A DNA stretch of 64,000 bases, taken from Brachypodium distachyon. Taxonomy: Eukaryota; Streptophyta; Magnoliopsida; Poales; Poaceae. Positions 23,301 through 35,433 of the stretch are shown one piece after another. The first letter of the stretch is position 1; the number at the start of each line of letters is the position of its first letter. The notes below the pieces were generated by a model, which saw only the letters and a program-made list of their open reading frames with translations, searched no databases and had not been told where the DNA came from. The stretch is from the NCBI RefSeq assembly GCF_000005505.3, contig NC_016133.3:57191237-57255236 (forward strand). Direction: 5' to 3'. The translations under genes and the position numbers were made by a program.

Positions 23301-26300
23301 GTGGTTGAGGTGTCTGCTGCAATGCCTGTCTAGCAAGCATTGTCGTGGGTGTTTGGTAGTATTGGCCCGGTCTTAGACCTGTAATTGGTTTCTATCAATG
23401 CATCGTGGCACAAACTTGTGTGTGTTCTCGAAAAATAAGCAGATACAACTGACTAGCAACAAAAGTACTTCCCAGAAAGTTTTACTTGGTAGTAGCTACA
23501 AAATGTTACGTTTCATGCTCATCTAAATTTACTCGACCACCGGTAAGTATGTATCATGCATACTAACCCTCATCCTTTTCAAGCTTTTGAATTCCTCAGG
23601 TCCAGATTGATGGGCATCAGTCTGCAGGAATTTCAAAGAGCACAATAAGATACCAAAACAGCAGTACCAAACACAGGATTGCTATAAATAACAAATACGC
23701 CCCTTTCAGTCCATGTAGGCAGGAAAAATATGCACCAATGAATCAAACAGTATGCCGTCAAGCTTGCAAATTAGACGCATGATTACACTAACCCTCGTCC
23801 ACACACAATTATACTAACCCGTGATCCCATCCACATTGTTTTTCCTCATTATCAGAAAAGTATGACGCTATATTTAAGCTATCAATTCGATATACATGTG
23901 CAGCAAGGGACTGACCAAGTTCACTTCCTATAATAATGACATTTATTTGCATGATACAAGGAGAATAGTTAACCTGGTCATAGGTACAAAAGAAAGAGAT
24001 CAATTGCTACAAAATAGCCTTGATGCTGCACTAACCTCTTTCTGCTCTACGCTGTGTTTGCCACAATATGCTTTGTGCTGCAACATACTCCCAAATCCTT
24101 TTGTGTTCATGTAGAAACCAGCATGTCTAGCACAAGAGGGGTGAAAAGTGGTTTCGCAGTCCCCACTATTGCACTGCATGGTAAAAAGAGGAACTTGTCA
24201 AAACTCCAAGTGATTGGTCAAGTCTCTTCATGCTCTAAATTACTAAACAGGCAAAGGTGATGCTGTACCTTGAGGCACGCGCCAACTTTGCGGATGCAAA
24301 GACAACAAGTATCTTTCTCCATTGCAAGGGTTTCCTGGTGGATTCATTAAATAGTCACATGTTAAGTTGATATAGTAATGACATAAAATGATAGCTTGAC
24401 AAATAATAAATTAACCATAGCTTCTGAGTATATGGACAATAAAATAAAAGGAGGAGATTCTACTTAGTCCTGAATAAAAAACAACCACAGATTTGATACA
24501 TGGGCAATAAAAAAAACAGCAGAGGTTTGATCAATTCCTGAAAACGGAATCTAGAAGAATTGCAAGGCTGGACAGAGAAGAGTACCATTCCGTCAACTGG
24601 ATTATCTTGCCCTCTCATGTACTTGGTCTCCAACAACCACTAAGAAAATATTAGAAAAAAAAGTTAGAATTCAAACTCGTACGAAACCAAAGGTGACAAT
24701 TATTTAATTACCTCGGCACAGAAGGCATGGATCCACTGCCTGTCTATAGCCTTTCTAAAAGCACCGGATCTTCCATGGCACAGACCGCACTGTACCAGGG
24801 ATAAGTTTGTCTCATTGCAATCCAATCGATCAGTAGAGCCAGCAGCTTCTGATGAAATATCTTCGCAAAGTTCACATTTCCAGGGGCCAGTAGATATCCC
24901 TAGATTTCTATAGCAATCTATGTGGACAGCAGCCTGCTGAACAAGTCAAAGTTAAATACACAGTGAAAAACAAAATTTCAAAACACAACAGAATCCAAAA
25001 GCACCTTGCATCTGGAGCAAACAAATATCCGGTTCAACACACTTTCACTCCGCAAGCATACATCACAGCAGAGTGCATTTTCTTTTGAGAAAATTGGCAT
25101 ATGGAAAGTGCCAAAGCTAGCCTCTGGTGAAACTTTGCTGTTGGATGCCTTTGATGAATCCTTGAACCGTGGCAATGAAGCAGTCCGCTGAGCAACTCTT
25201 GAAGATCCTGCTCCAAATTTTGGGGAACTCTGCAAGTGCACGAGAAGTAAGATACATAGCGTCTGCAACAAAAAACCCATTTGTTGATTGACCAGTAAAA
25301 ATAAAGCAACAAACCTTTTGAATAGTTGGCACTAGATCATCATTTGCATCTTTTCTCACAGTATAGTTACGTGAGGAGGCTGCAACAGCAGCTGCAGCTG
25401 CAGCTAGTACAGCCTGAGCTTCTTTATGTCTCTTCTCTTTTCTCCCACGTTTCTTAGCTTCTCGAACATCACGAAGAAACTGATTGACAAGGATGAAATC
25501 CCATTTCCTTTTACTGAACACATCCAACTCGCGAGAAAGATTATGGACAACCTTCACTATTAAATCTTCTGCAATATTAAAGTGCATTGTGATTCAGAAG
25601 AATGAAGACGCATTAAGAATGGACAATAGACAAGATTTAATTATTTGAAAGACTCATCAGCAGAGTAAAGGATATAGAGAATAAATAAACACAAGAATTT
25701 TTACCATATCTATGCTTTAGAACAATGGCATTGTCAAGCAGCCTAGCTTGTAAGAATACCATTTCTCCTTCTACCTCATCATCAGGTGAATCATCAAGGA
25801 TTCCCAAGGATTTTGCCTTTGAAACTTGATCTGACACATCAATTTCTGTTGCTTCCATAAGCTTTATTGAGGAATCCACAGGCCATTTCTCATCAGAAGT
25901 ACATAATCGTTCTTCTAGTAATTATTTGACGGAAAAAACGGTTCAGTAAAAGCATGACAAGTAAAAACACCATTAGCAACATTCAGATGCCAAAAATGTA
26001 GATTGACACTAGGTAATTAATCGGAGAATCATTAAGAATTTACCGGGATGACATTGCGTCTGCTTGTTCTGCTTAAAAGCATGCTCCCAAAGAGAAACAA
26101 TCTTTCTCTTAATAAATGGATGAATATAAGAATGAGAATCATCCAAGCTGCATGAAGCAAAAATTAAAAATAGGGGTTAACACATACCACAAGGACCGTT
26201 GTTAATGCAAAAGAGGTGGTCCCAGAGTAGATAAGGCAGGTGGGTAAAAACAACACCGTCAAATATGCCAAAATTCCATTAGTTGGATTTTTATACCTCA

Positions 26301-29300
26301 AAAAAGGTTGTCCATGAATGTGATCCAGATTGCAATTACGGTGATTGCTTGCACCATTTTCAGCTGCATCTGATCCAAGTTCAGCATTCTCACCCGAAGA
26401 AAAGGTTTGATCCAATGAAGATACACGCCCCTCCACTTCCGAGCCAACTTCAGCTTCAGCCAAGTCGTTAGTTTTAATTCGAAGTGATGTACCTGTTCAT
26501 AAAATATTGTAAGAACGAAAACAATACTACACAATTAAGTGAACAATCCTGTCAACAACATGTTAAATCAAACATATCAATTAAAATAAAATAATGTAAT
26601 GTACATATGACAACCCTTTCTGCACAAATGAGAGTTATAACTCTAACTTCTAGGTCCATAAATGAGTAATGCTTCAAGAATTTTTATACGACAGTCCTTT
26701 CTGCGAGAATCTAGGTCTATTCTGATGTATAGATGTTCTATTGATTGATTTGCGAATTTCTACAAAAGGAAACAAAATACTCATTAAAAGAAGGAAAAAA
26801 GAATATCAGCTTTACACCTAAGACTTACAATCCACCTAATTCTTTACAGAAGGCTAGCTACGACTCTACTTGTACAATTTCAAATTCAACAGTCAACCAA
26901 GATAAATCACAGTGAGCTAACGACATGCCTTTAATTCACCTATTTTTGTTATGCTGGTTATTGAGTCCACAAAAGAAATAAATCATTGTAAGGAATCCAG
27001 ATACAACCATCACACTTCAATTTTAAGCCACCTATCTTCACAAATAATTAGCTATGACTTCAACTGGAATAATTTCTTACAAATACGGCTTCACAAGCGC
27101 TTATATTTCTGTACTTCTGGATATAATAATTATTTGAAACTTAAAATCTTACTGGAATGAGAACACTACATTGCACAGCACGGCACACCAACATCAAACT
27201 GGCCATAGAGTGAGCTGATCTAGCAAGTAAGCACAGTATGGCTCACAAAGGGAACACTGATTCCTATTTGCACTTACCAAAATAATGTTAATTAAAGGTT
27301 TCTTTGTATTCCTTATACTTAATGATATGGAAGAATGACATTGGAGGAGATGGTAACTATTAGTTGCTATAGTTATTTTTTTTCTTGAATGGAAAAAAGG
27401 GCAAGAGATTACTACATAGCACTTGCATTGCAGTAACAACTTGGGAGAATTGGTCTTGAGTTCTTGACCAATAGAGCTAAGAAGACAATGACAGTAGCAT
27501 TAAATACCCACATACATAAATGTGGGACATCATTGCCACAACCTGTTGCATTATTGCCATCTGCCAGGAATAATAATACTAAACTGACCATGTAACCCAC
27601 TTAATCACTCACAAGAAGCGAATCACATATAGTTTGAATAAAAACAAAGGGGGAATGAGGATGAGAATGTATCCTTGAATTTGCAACCATCAAAATGTCT
27701 TCTACAAAGAAAATATGAACTCCAAGAGTCCAAGTAAGCTTAGGAAATTCACAAAGTTAGCAGACAGTTCATTATGATAAAAGGCAGTCGAGCCAGAACA
27801 AAGAGCATTCAGAGCTGGTGCAGCACTACAGAGAACATGCAGTGCAGGTTCTTTTCAGACTGGGTCGCGGCATAAGTAAGGACATCTAACAGGTATGTTT
27901 CGTTAAAATGGTTGTGCTGCAATTTGTCTCGATTAATTTGTAAGTGAACAATAAACCAAAAGAAAACTGAGCTTCCAGTGGTAATACAAAAGAGAGTGGA
28001 AGGGTAAGGAAAAAAAAAACTCTCTACAGTCTAGAGATCATGAAGAAGGCAAATACAGTCTGGAGTAGCAGTTCAAGAAAAGATTATACCTTCAAATTGA
28101 TTTGGTATCTCCATGGAAGTATCAAAAACTTTGTTGCCAGAAGTGTTGTTCGGTATCTGTCACAAGGATGGGAATCAAAATTGCAATCCGAAATAAATTC
28201 CTTAAGATCATAAATAATGACAGCACAGCCAATTACTGAGGGAAGGTAACCTGGAGGTCAGAACATTAGCAGAATAGCGAAACACAAATCATGATGACTG
28301 CGATGACAGAACTAAATCTAAATATTGTTAGTTAGCTATTTTCTTATTTGAGACAGAGGAAAGATGAAGGTTCCATTCACTTACTAGCGGGTGGCAGAAT
28401 CGTGGGGAGCCTTTGTTACATTTAAAGGCCAATCCACCTGGTGGACGTTAATAGCTAAGAACTCATCTACTTTTTTACTGTCGAATCTTAGATAATATAG
28501 TCATTTAGCACAAAGTAGGTCCCTACGATCCTACACAATCAGTGTTTCACAGCGAACAACATACACATATAGCACCTAAGCCACTTCACCTAGTGCAATT
28601 TGAAAGAAATCCCATTCGAGCAACTAAAGATATCTCTCAACTTAAATGAACACAACCAATAGATCTCTCTTATTTGCACTTATAGTAAGTATAGGTGTGG
28701 ATAATAGATATACGTGTGGAGTAGATATGCATGCAGAAACATTGTCAATGAAGGAGGTTGTTAACTTTTTGTGCCTGTTGCCAGTAATTCAGGAAAACAT
28801 ATCAAAGAAAACAATCACCCACTAACTGATATTTCATGAATCACAACAGTTCAGAGGCAAGAAACAAACAAAGCCTTATGGAATACCTAACAGTATGTTC
28901 TTACCAATTCTTCATGCACTTCCTTTGAAGTGTCATTGCTTCCGACTGGGAACAAAGTCCCAGTAGATTCTTTCAATAAATCTTCAGCAGGGAAACACTC
29001 ATCATCAGCACTTTCTTTAAGCACTTTCATGTTTCCATTTTCCAAAGTAGTTCCAGTTGCACATAGAGCTTTCTTATCTTTTAGAATCTTGTCAATGTCT
29101 TTAAATTTTGTTGGTAAGGGTTCTGGTACAGCAGAATCCGACGTCTCAACTGCTGCTCCTTTGTCTTCTGTGACCAATGAACTCTTCAAATTGATACTAT
29201 CTGCAATCTCAGACCCATCTAATTTGTTATCTTGAACAGCTTTCATATGTGCAGAATTTTGAAGCCACTTGATAATTTTCAATTTCAAACCATGGGAAAA

Positions 29301-32300
29301 TGTGGTGGTTTCACCCTGAGATCAAAGAATTAGTCAAATAGCTTGTAAATAAATTTGTCATAGTAAACATAAGGTATGTCAAAAGTACCACGAGAGCAGC
29401 TTCCAAGGATGCTGGAGAAATACCCACTTCGGATGCTATATCAACAACACTAACCTCCCCGCTCTCAATTAACTGCAAATAAAGTACATGTATCAATGTT
29501 TTTTTCTTGATACAGGTTAGGCAGTAAATGCTATGTGGTTTTGAATGAGCAGTTCACCTTTTTAAGTAATGTAGCAATATCACCAGAATTTCTCATAAGA
29601 TCTCCACCAACTGAGGGATGGTCAGTATGCATTTCCATACTTCGGGTTGCTTGAGTATCTAAACTTCTAACGTTATGAGGCAAAGCACCATGCTCCATGG
29701 TCTTTACTTTGATAAGATTATCAGGATTGAATCTACTGGCTTCATAGTTCATGAATGTGTCCTTGTTCTTGCGTGTGAATCTCAGTTTTGTTATCTTTCC
29801 AGGGTTTGCATCTCTTGGCCTCACTTCAGGACTCTGTGCAGATGCATTATTACTTTGTCCAACTGAAGAATGCTTTGAGCAAAATGCTCTTAGCTCAACC
29901 TACAAAGTAAACAAGCACAAAAATTGAACAACAGCAACCTACATAAGGCTGATGGAAACTGCCTAAAGATAATGATCTCACATTAGGATGGCCAGATTTT
30001 CCCCATATCTCCATCCGGTGCTTGGACTCTCGCGCGCATATAGGATGAAAGGCTGCCCTGCATGCCCCTGCATACCATATGAAGCTTAGCATTAACAACA
30101 ACCTACGAAAATGGGGTAACTTCTATGCATGATTGAATAGTAATTGGTAACTACCATTTTTTTTAGCACGGTACAGAAGTTGAGAAAAATGTCAAAGATA
30201 ATTAAAATGTAACAGGTTTCTTTTCATATAATATATGCCCTATGAACAGATTTAGGATATAATCCAATGATTATCCTGTCTTGAACAAAAATTTCATAAA
30301 AGGAAATTTATCCAATAGAGCTCGGGGTATTGAGATATGTAAGTGGATGTTCCTCGAGTTAACAGTATCAGAGATATATATATTCCACAGACATTGAAGC
30401 AAATTTGGGATTTTCTGTACAACCAAAACTTGATTTTAACTAGTGTAGACCTATTTTGTCTTGCTCTGACATGACAACATGATATCTATAAAATTCCATA
30501 TGGCACATAATAGCAAAATACCCTTGCCGAGTGCCGACTGAATGCCGTGACCGTATTGTTATGTAATCAAAGCATCAACCAAGTATACCACATGTTAGAA
30601 GTTACAATATGTTTCACAAAGTAGTTATTGAAGCATCTATTCAGAAGTGGTATGCTCTGTATGGAAAGTCTCCGCCAGAAAGGAGCTATACTGCCCAACT
30701 ATGTTAGAAATATTTGGTCCTCCAGCCTGGTATGGCAGAAGGTGGATTATTACGCTTGATTGCAAATAGTGTTCTATGCCTAATGTTGAACAATTACCTC
30801 CTCAGGCACATGTAACGTATTGCATGATTATTGTTGGAAAAGGATGATAACATTTGTTGGATATCTTGCATTACAGAAGTGAAATTTGAAGTTGTGACTA
30901 GTGCAATCAAAGAAAGACAAAAGCTGTTAAGTATCAGAACAGCCAAAGCTTAACAACCAACAATTGAGTGGGCTTGTGTTATACAGGTAGGAAGAACTAC
31001 ATATGTTGATTTATAGAACTGTACTGAAGGTTTCTACATTGCTAATTGCAAAATAATGATACAAGATGAGACTACGACTCTCAAGCAATATTTTCTGCTA
31101 TACATACGGTCTAATAACCTTAAGAATTATATTTAGTAGATCAAAGTTCAAATTTTCAAAATGGAGACAAGGAGTAAAATACATACCATGGCTACATCTT
31201 ATGCATGCACCATGCTTAACCTTGCAAATGGAGCACACCAGTTTCCTCCGATTCTCTTGCACACATCCAATATTAGTAACAGGTTCCATTGATTCAATGT
31301 CCTCCACCAGAACCTCTGGTGTCCAAAGACTACAAAACAAGTGAGCAAATTTTAGGTTGCCTTCATCTGCAGCTCGATTAGGCTCCCCTCGTGCAGGTTT
31401 TAGAGCCCCTTTCTCCTTTGGGCACAGCACACAAGGCATTGAAAGGGTGCTGCCCGCATCTTTCTTCGATGACCACCCTGTCAACTCCAAATGCTTGCAC
31501 CAAGCGCACAACCACTGGCCATCTGGCACAACACGCAGACCATAACACTTTTGGTGCATGGAAACCTTGCAGTTGTTACAGTGAAGCATCCTATTGGACA
31601 CAGCCTCACTCTCTCCCAAACAGCAAACATCACAGATTGACCCAGCCTCAGCTCCCAAGCACGGAAGCAGCACAAGCTGCTCTAACCCAGCATCAACACC
31701 TAAAAGCTTCCTCTTCTTGTTTGGCCGCTCCGAAGTGAGCACAACTCGCTCCCTTGCTCCTAGCAGCCAATTGATTGATGTTCCTGCCTCCTCTCCACAT
31801 TTTGGTGGCACGAAACCGCCACTGCTGCTAGATTGCTCCACTTCCAATGGCCACTCCTCCCGTTGCACAACCACCTCACGTACACCCTGCTCTATGCTCT
31901 GCTCGCTGAGCTCTCGGGTACTACCCAGCTGCTGCACAACCACCTCATGTATGCCCTGCTCGGCACTTCTGTTACTAAACAAATCCGCACTCTGCCCACT
32001 ACGCTCTTTGTTACTGATGACTTCTTCACCACCCACACCCAAGTACGAGCTCGTTTCAGCGACAGCCACGTCGAATGTCTCATCCTTGTTCACTAACTCC
32101 TCGCCACTGCCGAGAAATGGCATGACGATGCATGGATCAAGCTCATCATAGCTGAATGGGAACTTGGGCCTTAACATATCAACATCATTCAAGGTTACAG
32201 GCCGGAAATAAGCCTCAAACTGATCCCATATGCCCTTCTTCCGGGAAGACGCCGCAGCCAGCAGCGGTGGATGCTCCGCGGCCGTCTCGTCCGGAGGCTG

Positions 32301-32507
32301 AATCTTCTTATGCTTCTTCCGCCCGTCACTCGACCCTGACCAGCTAACGAGCCGCGCGGGCAGCGTGGGGACCCTGGGCGCCGCCTCGTCGCCCTCGAAC
32401 GGCGTCCGGAAGGACAGCGCCTTCCTGGCCTGCGCGTAAGGGTCGAAGCCGCCGCGGGGCGGCCCCTCCGGCGAGCCCTCGGCGCGGGGCATGTCCCGGG
32501 CGCTCAT
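17360..32507 (-). CDS. Double PHD/extended-PHD (PZP) chromatin reader, 19 exons
   Basis: Exons, all in phase: 32507-31187, 30067-29982, 29899-29558, 29472-29389, 29315-28905, 28156-28090, 26492-26297, 26147-26044, 25914-25705, 25568-25315, 25229-25005, 24933-24712, 24639-24586, 24334-24269, 24173-24036, 23621-23568, 21569-21510, 17971-17603 and 17527-17360, giving about 1476 residues. A first PHD finger (292-337, ICDVCCLGES through WLCAWC) leads into an extended PHD (359 to about 476, CVLCPKEKG, FAHLFCSLWTPEV, FHPICARE). A second PHD (about 1080-1124) and extended PHD (about 1148-1254, HAFCAEW, FHPSCARHAGFYM) follow near the C-terminus. This PHD-knuckle-PHD layout is known from BRPF/JADE-type histone readers and a plant family of large PHD proteins; nuclear histone binding is inferred. 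The C-terminus carries LPKGYAYVPRDSL. Introns 16 and 17 hold transposon insertions. A 10-residue motif (EQGIHEVVVQ, EQGVREVVVQ) is duplicated near residues 184-216. Confidence 0.88.
18716..20960 (+). mobile_element. Degenerate Ty3/gypsy retrotransposon inside a PHD-gene intron
   Basis: Two diverged long terminal repeats of roughly 300 bp (about 18716-19030 and 20663-20958) share strings such as TGCCTGATTGGTCAA, TAGTTGATTAGGAAA and AAACGTGTGA. Between them are broken plus-strand pol pieces. RNase H/RT end is seen at 19350-19450 (MLDFTSHFVIECD, VFLHQGDRPLA). The integrase end is at 19800-20000 (GEYCYNTSYQSSLQDTPLKV), and a chromodomain-like tail is at 20490-20600 (EATWESLEDFVKQYP, LEELLVEEGRDE). 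Frameshifts, stops and large deletions leave only about 1.6 kb of interior, so it cannot be active. The tail suggests a chromovirus lineage. It lies antisense in intron 17 of the PHD gene. Confidence 0.75.
21725..21837. mobile_element. Stowaway MITE
   Basis: This 113-bp element begins CTCCCTCCGTCCCATATTAA and ends TTAATATGGGACGGAGGGAG, a nearly perfect terminal inverted repeat, with the TA target duplication at 21723-21724 and 21838-21839. This is the Tc1/mariner-related Stowaway signature of grasses. It sits in intron 16 of the PHD gene. The copy at 51316-51430 belongs to the same family. Confidence 0.93.
21996..23444. mobile_element. GC-rich retroposon-like insertion, unclassified
   Basis: About 1.45 kb of GC-rich sequence interrupts the AT-rich intron 16 of the PHD gene. 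It is flanked by the 9-bp direct repeat ACAACTGAC (21987-21995 and 23445-23453), and the match can be stretched weakly to about 18 bp. It ends near TGTGTTCTCGAAAAATAAG, a short A-run like the tails of grass LINE-type elements. No terminal inverted repeats are visible. It cuts into a truncated Stowaway-like end (about 21948-21985, CTCTGTTCCTAAAAATAAGG). A 202-codon plus frame (22037-22645) has no recognised domain. A truncated non-LTR element or a retroposed transcript fits best; a 9-bp duplication would also fit a MULE, but the inverted ends are lacking. Confidence 0.5.
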
Positions 32508-33065
32508 GACGCCTGGGCAGGGGAGGGGCGCATGGCCGCCGGGGCCCGCGGCGGATACGGACGGCGACCGGCCGCGGGCGGGGCGGGGGCGGGGGCACGG
32601 CGGAGCTACGCCTAGGGTTTCGTTCCGACCCCCGACCGAGTTCAGTTGCTCCCCTCTACCGCGTCTGTTCTCTTCTTACCCGGCCCGGTTTCCTCGCCTG
32701 GGTTTCGGATCCGATGGGAGGGAAGGAAGAAGAATGGGGTGGGAGGCGTCAGGGCAGGGGTACAGTTTTGGAGGAGTACAGAACTAGTAGTACAGACTAC
32801 AGAGGAGGTTGCGCGTAGGAGGACATAAAGCTGTGGGTTCTTCTGCCCAGCTGGTTTGTTATAAACGGCAAGTTTTTACTGTCCAGCCAGGGAAAAAGAA
32901 ACGTATACACGACGACGTATATACGACGACGAGAGAGGGATTGAACGGCTCCTGGCATTGCTGCTGCCGTTGACGTCACCGCAATAACACGTTACCTTAA
33001 ATGGTGATCATTATCTTAGATCTAAACATTGTACGGTTGGTGGTGATGACGTGTACTCGTCCATG
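32508..33065. promoter_or_regulatory. PHD gene 5' UTR and promoter region
   Basis: The bases just above the PHD gene start codon are very GC-rich to about 32650 and then fall to average composition, as expected of a broadly expressed plant gene with a CpG-rich leader. I see no convincing TATA box and place no transcription start. Open frames on the plus strand here are shadows of the GC-rich first exon. Confidence 0.4.
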
Positions 33066-33925
33066 TACTATAAGAAATAGCCTCGAAATCTAGTATAATC
33101 TTCTCAATTTTAGAAATTAGGATCCACAAATCTGATACAATTCATGCATTCCTTGTGTATATACAGTCAGCATTAGATTTTCCAGGTAATAGGATCCAAT
33201 AAAAACAAAATAAATGTCCGGAAAGAGAATATCTGATATTTCCTATTTCAGAAATTATGATCTCTAAATCTAATAAAATTAGTGCATTCCTTCGGTATAT
33301 ATAATTAGCACTAGATTTTCTGAAAAATAGGATTGAATAAAGACCCGAAAATGTCCATAAAGAAAAGGACATGTTCTCTCCATATTTTAAAAAACTTTAT
33401 ATTAATTTACAGTAGCTGGTGATGGACTAATGGTATGTACTTGCCATGCACTTTAAAAGTTAGCCTCCAAAACTAGTATAATCTTCCCAATTCTAGAAAT
33501 TAGAATCCGCAGTATAATTAGCAGTCCTTAACTATTTACAATTAGCAGCAGATTTTCTAAAAAATAGGATCCATAAAAAAATTCCCATCAAGAGAAAAAT
33601 CTGATCTTCCAAATTCTACAACTTAGGACTCTCAAATCTAATGAATTAGCACATTCCTTGTGTATATAGAATCGGCTTAGATTTTCCAAAAAAATAGGAT
33701 TAAGGCAAGACCGACAAAATGTTCAGAAAGAGAAGGATGCATTCTTTGTATGGAAATTTTCTTTGCTAACTAGTAATTTACAGTTGGGTGATGGCACATA
33801 CTCACCCTCTTACTTTAAAAATTAGCCTCCAAATCTAATGATGTATAATCTTTCCTATTCCATAAATTGGGATCCACAATCTAATGCAATTTATCACATT
33901 CCTCACGTGCTTTGCGTGGCTACAT
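33066..33925. repeat. Degenerate tandem array with a two-part higher-order unit
   Basis: Related AT-rich blocks begin near 33075, 33235, 33460, 33605 and 33820. They share words such as TTAGCCTCCAAA(A/T)CTA, GTATAATCTT, AGAAATTA(G)GATCC, GCATTCCTTG(T)GTATATA and TTAGATTTTC followed by AAAAATAGGAT. Alternate blocks resemble each other more closely, giving a higher-order period of roughly 370 bp made of a shorter and a longer monomer. The array stops just left of the Pack-MITE. Confidence 0.6.
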
Positions 33926-33933
33926 GGCATGTA

Positions 33934-34823
33934 CTCCCTCCGTCCCGAAAAGATTGGCGTTGGCGGTCTTTTTGCAAAAACACCCCTCCCATTTCTTCTA
34001 ATCAACCCTCGCTACATCTCTTTACATACTCGTACCCCTTCGTTTCTTTTCTTTCTTTCTTTTTCGTCTCTGCTCCCCTCCCGTCCTGGCTCGCTGCCAC
34101 CCTGACGACGCCGATGCCGTGCTCCGCCTCCCCTCCCTCCCCTCCCCTCCTAGCTCTCCTCCGCCGCGCTCCCTCTCGCACCCGCCTCTGCTGCGCTCCA
34201 TCTACCCGTTCCTTGTGATGCGCTCTCCTTGCGGAAGAATTGCCGACGATGAAGTTGGCTTCTTTTGGCCAAGAATCGCCGGATCCGGCGGCGGTGAGGC
34301 CGGATCCGGCGTTGACGAGGCCGGATCCAGTGGCGTGGGACACCGTGTCCGAGGAAGGCGGGGGCGCCGCACGTGTGCTTGATTTTGCCGAGCGGGCGGG
34401 GCGCACGTTAGAGCGTCGCGGGGAGGGTGCTTTGCTGGAGCTCGCCATGAGCCTCCATGTTGCCACCGCGATCCACGGCGACCTCGGCCGCCACGTCGTC
34501 GTTGTCCCGGTCCTCGAGCGTGCCATCGCCGTCGTCACCGTGTGCGCCGTCGACCCTGTGCCTAAAGGGGAGAGGAGCAGGCCGGTTCCGCCGCCGCCGC
34601 AACAGCATCCCAAGAAGGATGAGGAGGAGCAGCGGAAGGGGGGAGCGGGCGCTCACTGCCTTCTCTGGCTGGATGCAGCTTGGCGACACCCACACCATGC
34701 TCGGCCGCATGGACGAAACCATCTCTTGAAGTGTGATTTGTAATAATTGTGAAGTGTCGGACGTTTTTGTAAAGTGGACCTGTGAAGGCCCCCGCGCCAA
34801 TCTTTTCGGGACGGAAGAAATAG
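33934..34823. mobile_element. Pack-MITE (Stowaway-like ends) carrying a gene fragment
   Basis: The left end reads CTCCCTCCGTCCCGAAAAGA followed by TTGGCG. The right end reads CGCCAATC followed by TTTTCGGGACGG, then a slightly altered GAAGAAATAG. The inner inverted match is about 20 bp without gaps. TA lies at both outer edges (33932-33933 and 34824-34825). The 890-bp interior is GC-rich, unlike the surrounding AT-rich repeats, and contains a host gene piece (34240-34729). The element is nonautonomous. Gene capture by Stowaway-like elements is less often reported than by MULEs, and the superfamily call rests on the CTCCCTCCGT ends and TA duplication. Confidence 0.8.
34240..34729 (+). pseudogene. 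Captured kinesin-light-chain-related (TPR) gene fragment
   Basis: In one frame the segment 34370-34560 encodes a helix-rich stretch including LDFAERAGRTLERRG, LLELAMSLHVATAIHGDLGR and PVLERAIAV. After a change of frame, 34640-34729 encodes ALTAFSGWMQLGDTHTMLGR followed by MDETIS. These strings, in this order, match the TPR region of plant kinesin-light-chain-related proteins, which link cellulose synthase complexes or cargo to microtubules. The frameshift, missing remainder and position inside transposon ends show that it is a fragment, not a working gene. A chimeric transcript is possible, since part of a 5' leader-like GC-rich sequence was carried along. Confidence 0.75.
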
Positions 34824-34825
34824 TA

Positions 34826-35433
34826 CGCAACTTGTATATATGATGAAATAAACATCTACAAGTGATGAAATTTTATAGCGGGACAAGGTTACATGAATTG
34901 ATATCCCAGTATGTTTGGGCCATACTGGGATATCACAATAATTGGGCCGAATTGAGTCAAGCCCAGTTGGCCACCAATTAGCCTTGGGCCAAACTAAGTT
35001 AAAGCCTAACGACAGAAGAAACGTATACATCATGCAGGTCCTGCCCTCCTCCTGCACTGATCCACTCCTATGCTAATCCATGCACGCAGGCTGGGAGTCT
35101 CTCGCGCGCTATGACGGGTCTTACGGCAAAACTCTTACGCAAGTTTTTTTTTAACAGCATGCGTCAAACTCTATCACAAGTTTGTGACTTAATTTGCACG
35201 CGCCATGCATGACAAATACGCTCACAGCAGACTCCTATGTAATGCAGTTTGCATAATGAAATAGGCATACAGTACCTTTATTAATTAATCGTTGCCTTAC
35301 AGGAAAAAAGAAGCTAGCAGAAGCGGCAAATACAGTACGGAGTATAGTTCAATCTCATCAACTCTTGTCATCTTGTGTGCCGTCCAGGAAAGCTAATTAA
35401 CACTGACACGGCAGCAGCAATTAAAATCACCGA
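34826..35433. other. Intergenic region, SABATH 3' flank
   Basis: No gene is visible. The part near 35260-35430 is probably 3' UTR of the minus-strand methyltransferase. A direct or inverted pair of TATGTTTGGGCCATACTGGG-like words occurs around 34910-34935 (CCCAGTATG...CATACTGGG), forming a small palindrome. Confidence 0.4.

Noticed and set aside
32344..32787. Frames opposite and beside the PHD gene start (84 and 98 codons)
   Set aside because: They are low-complexity Arg/Pro/Gly shadows of the GC-rich first exon and leader.
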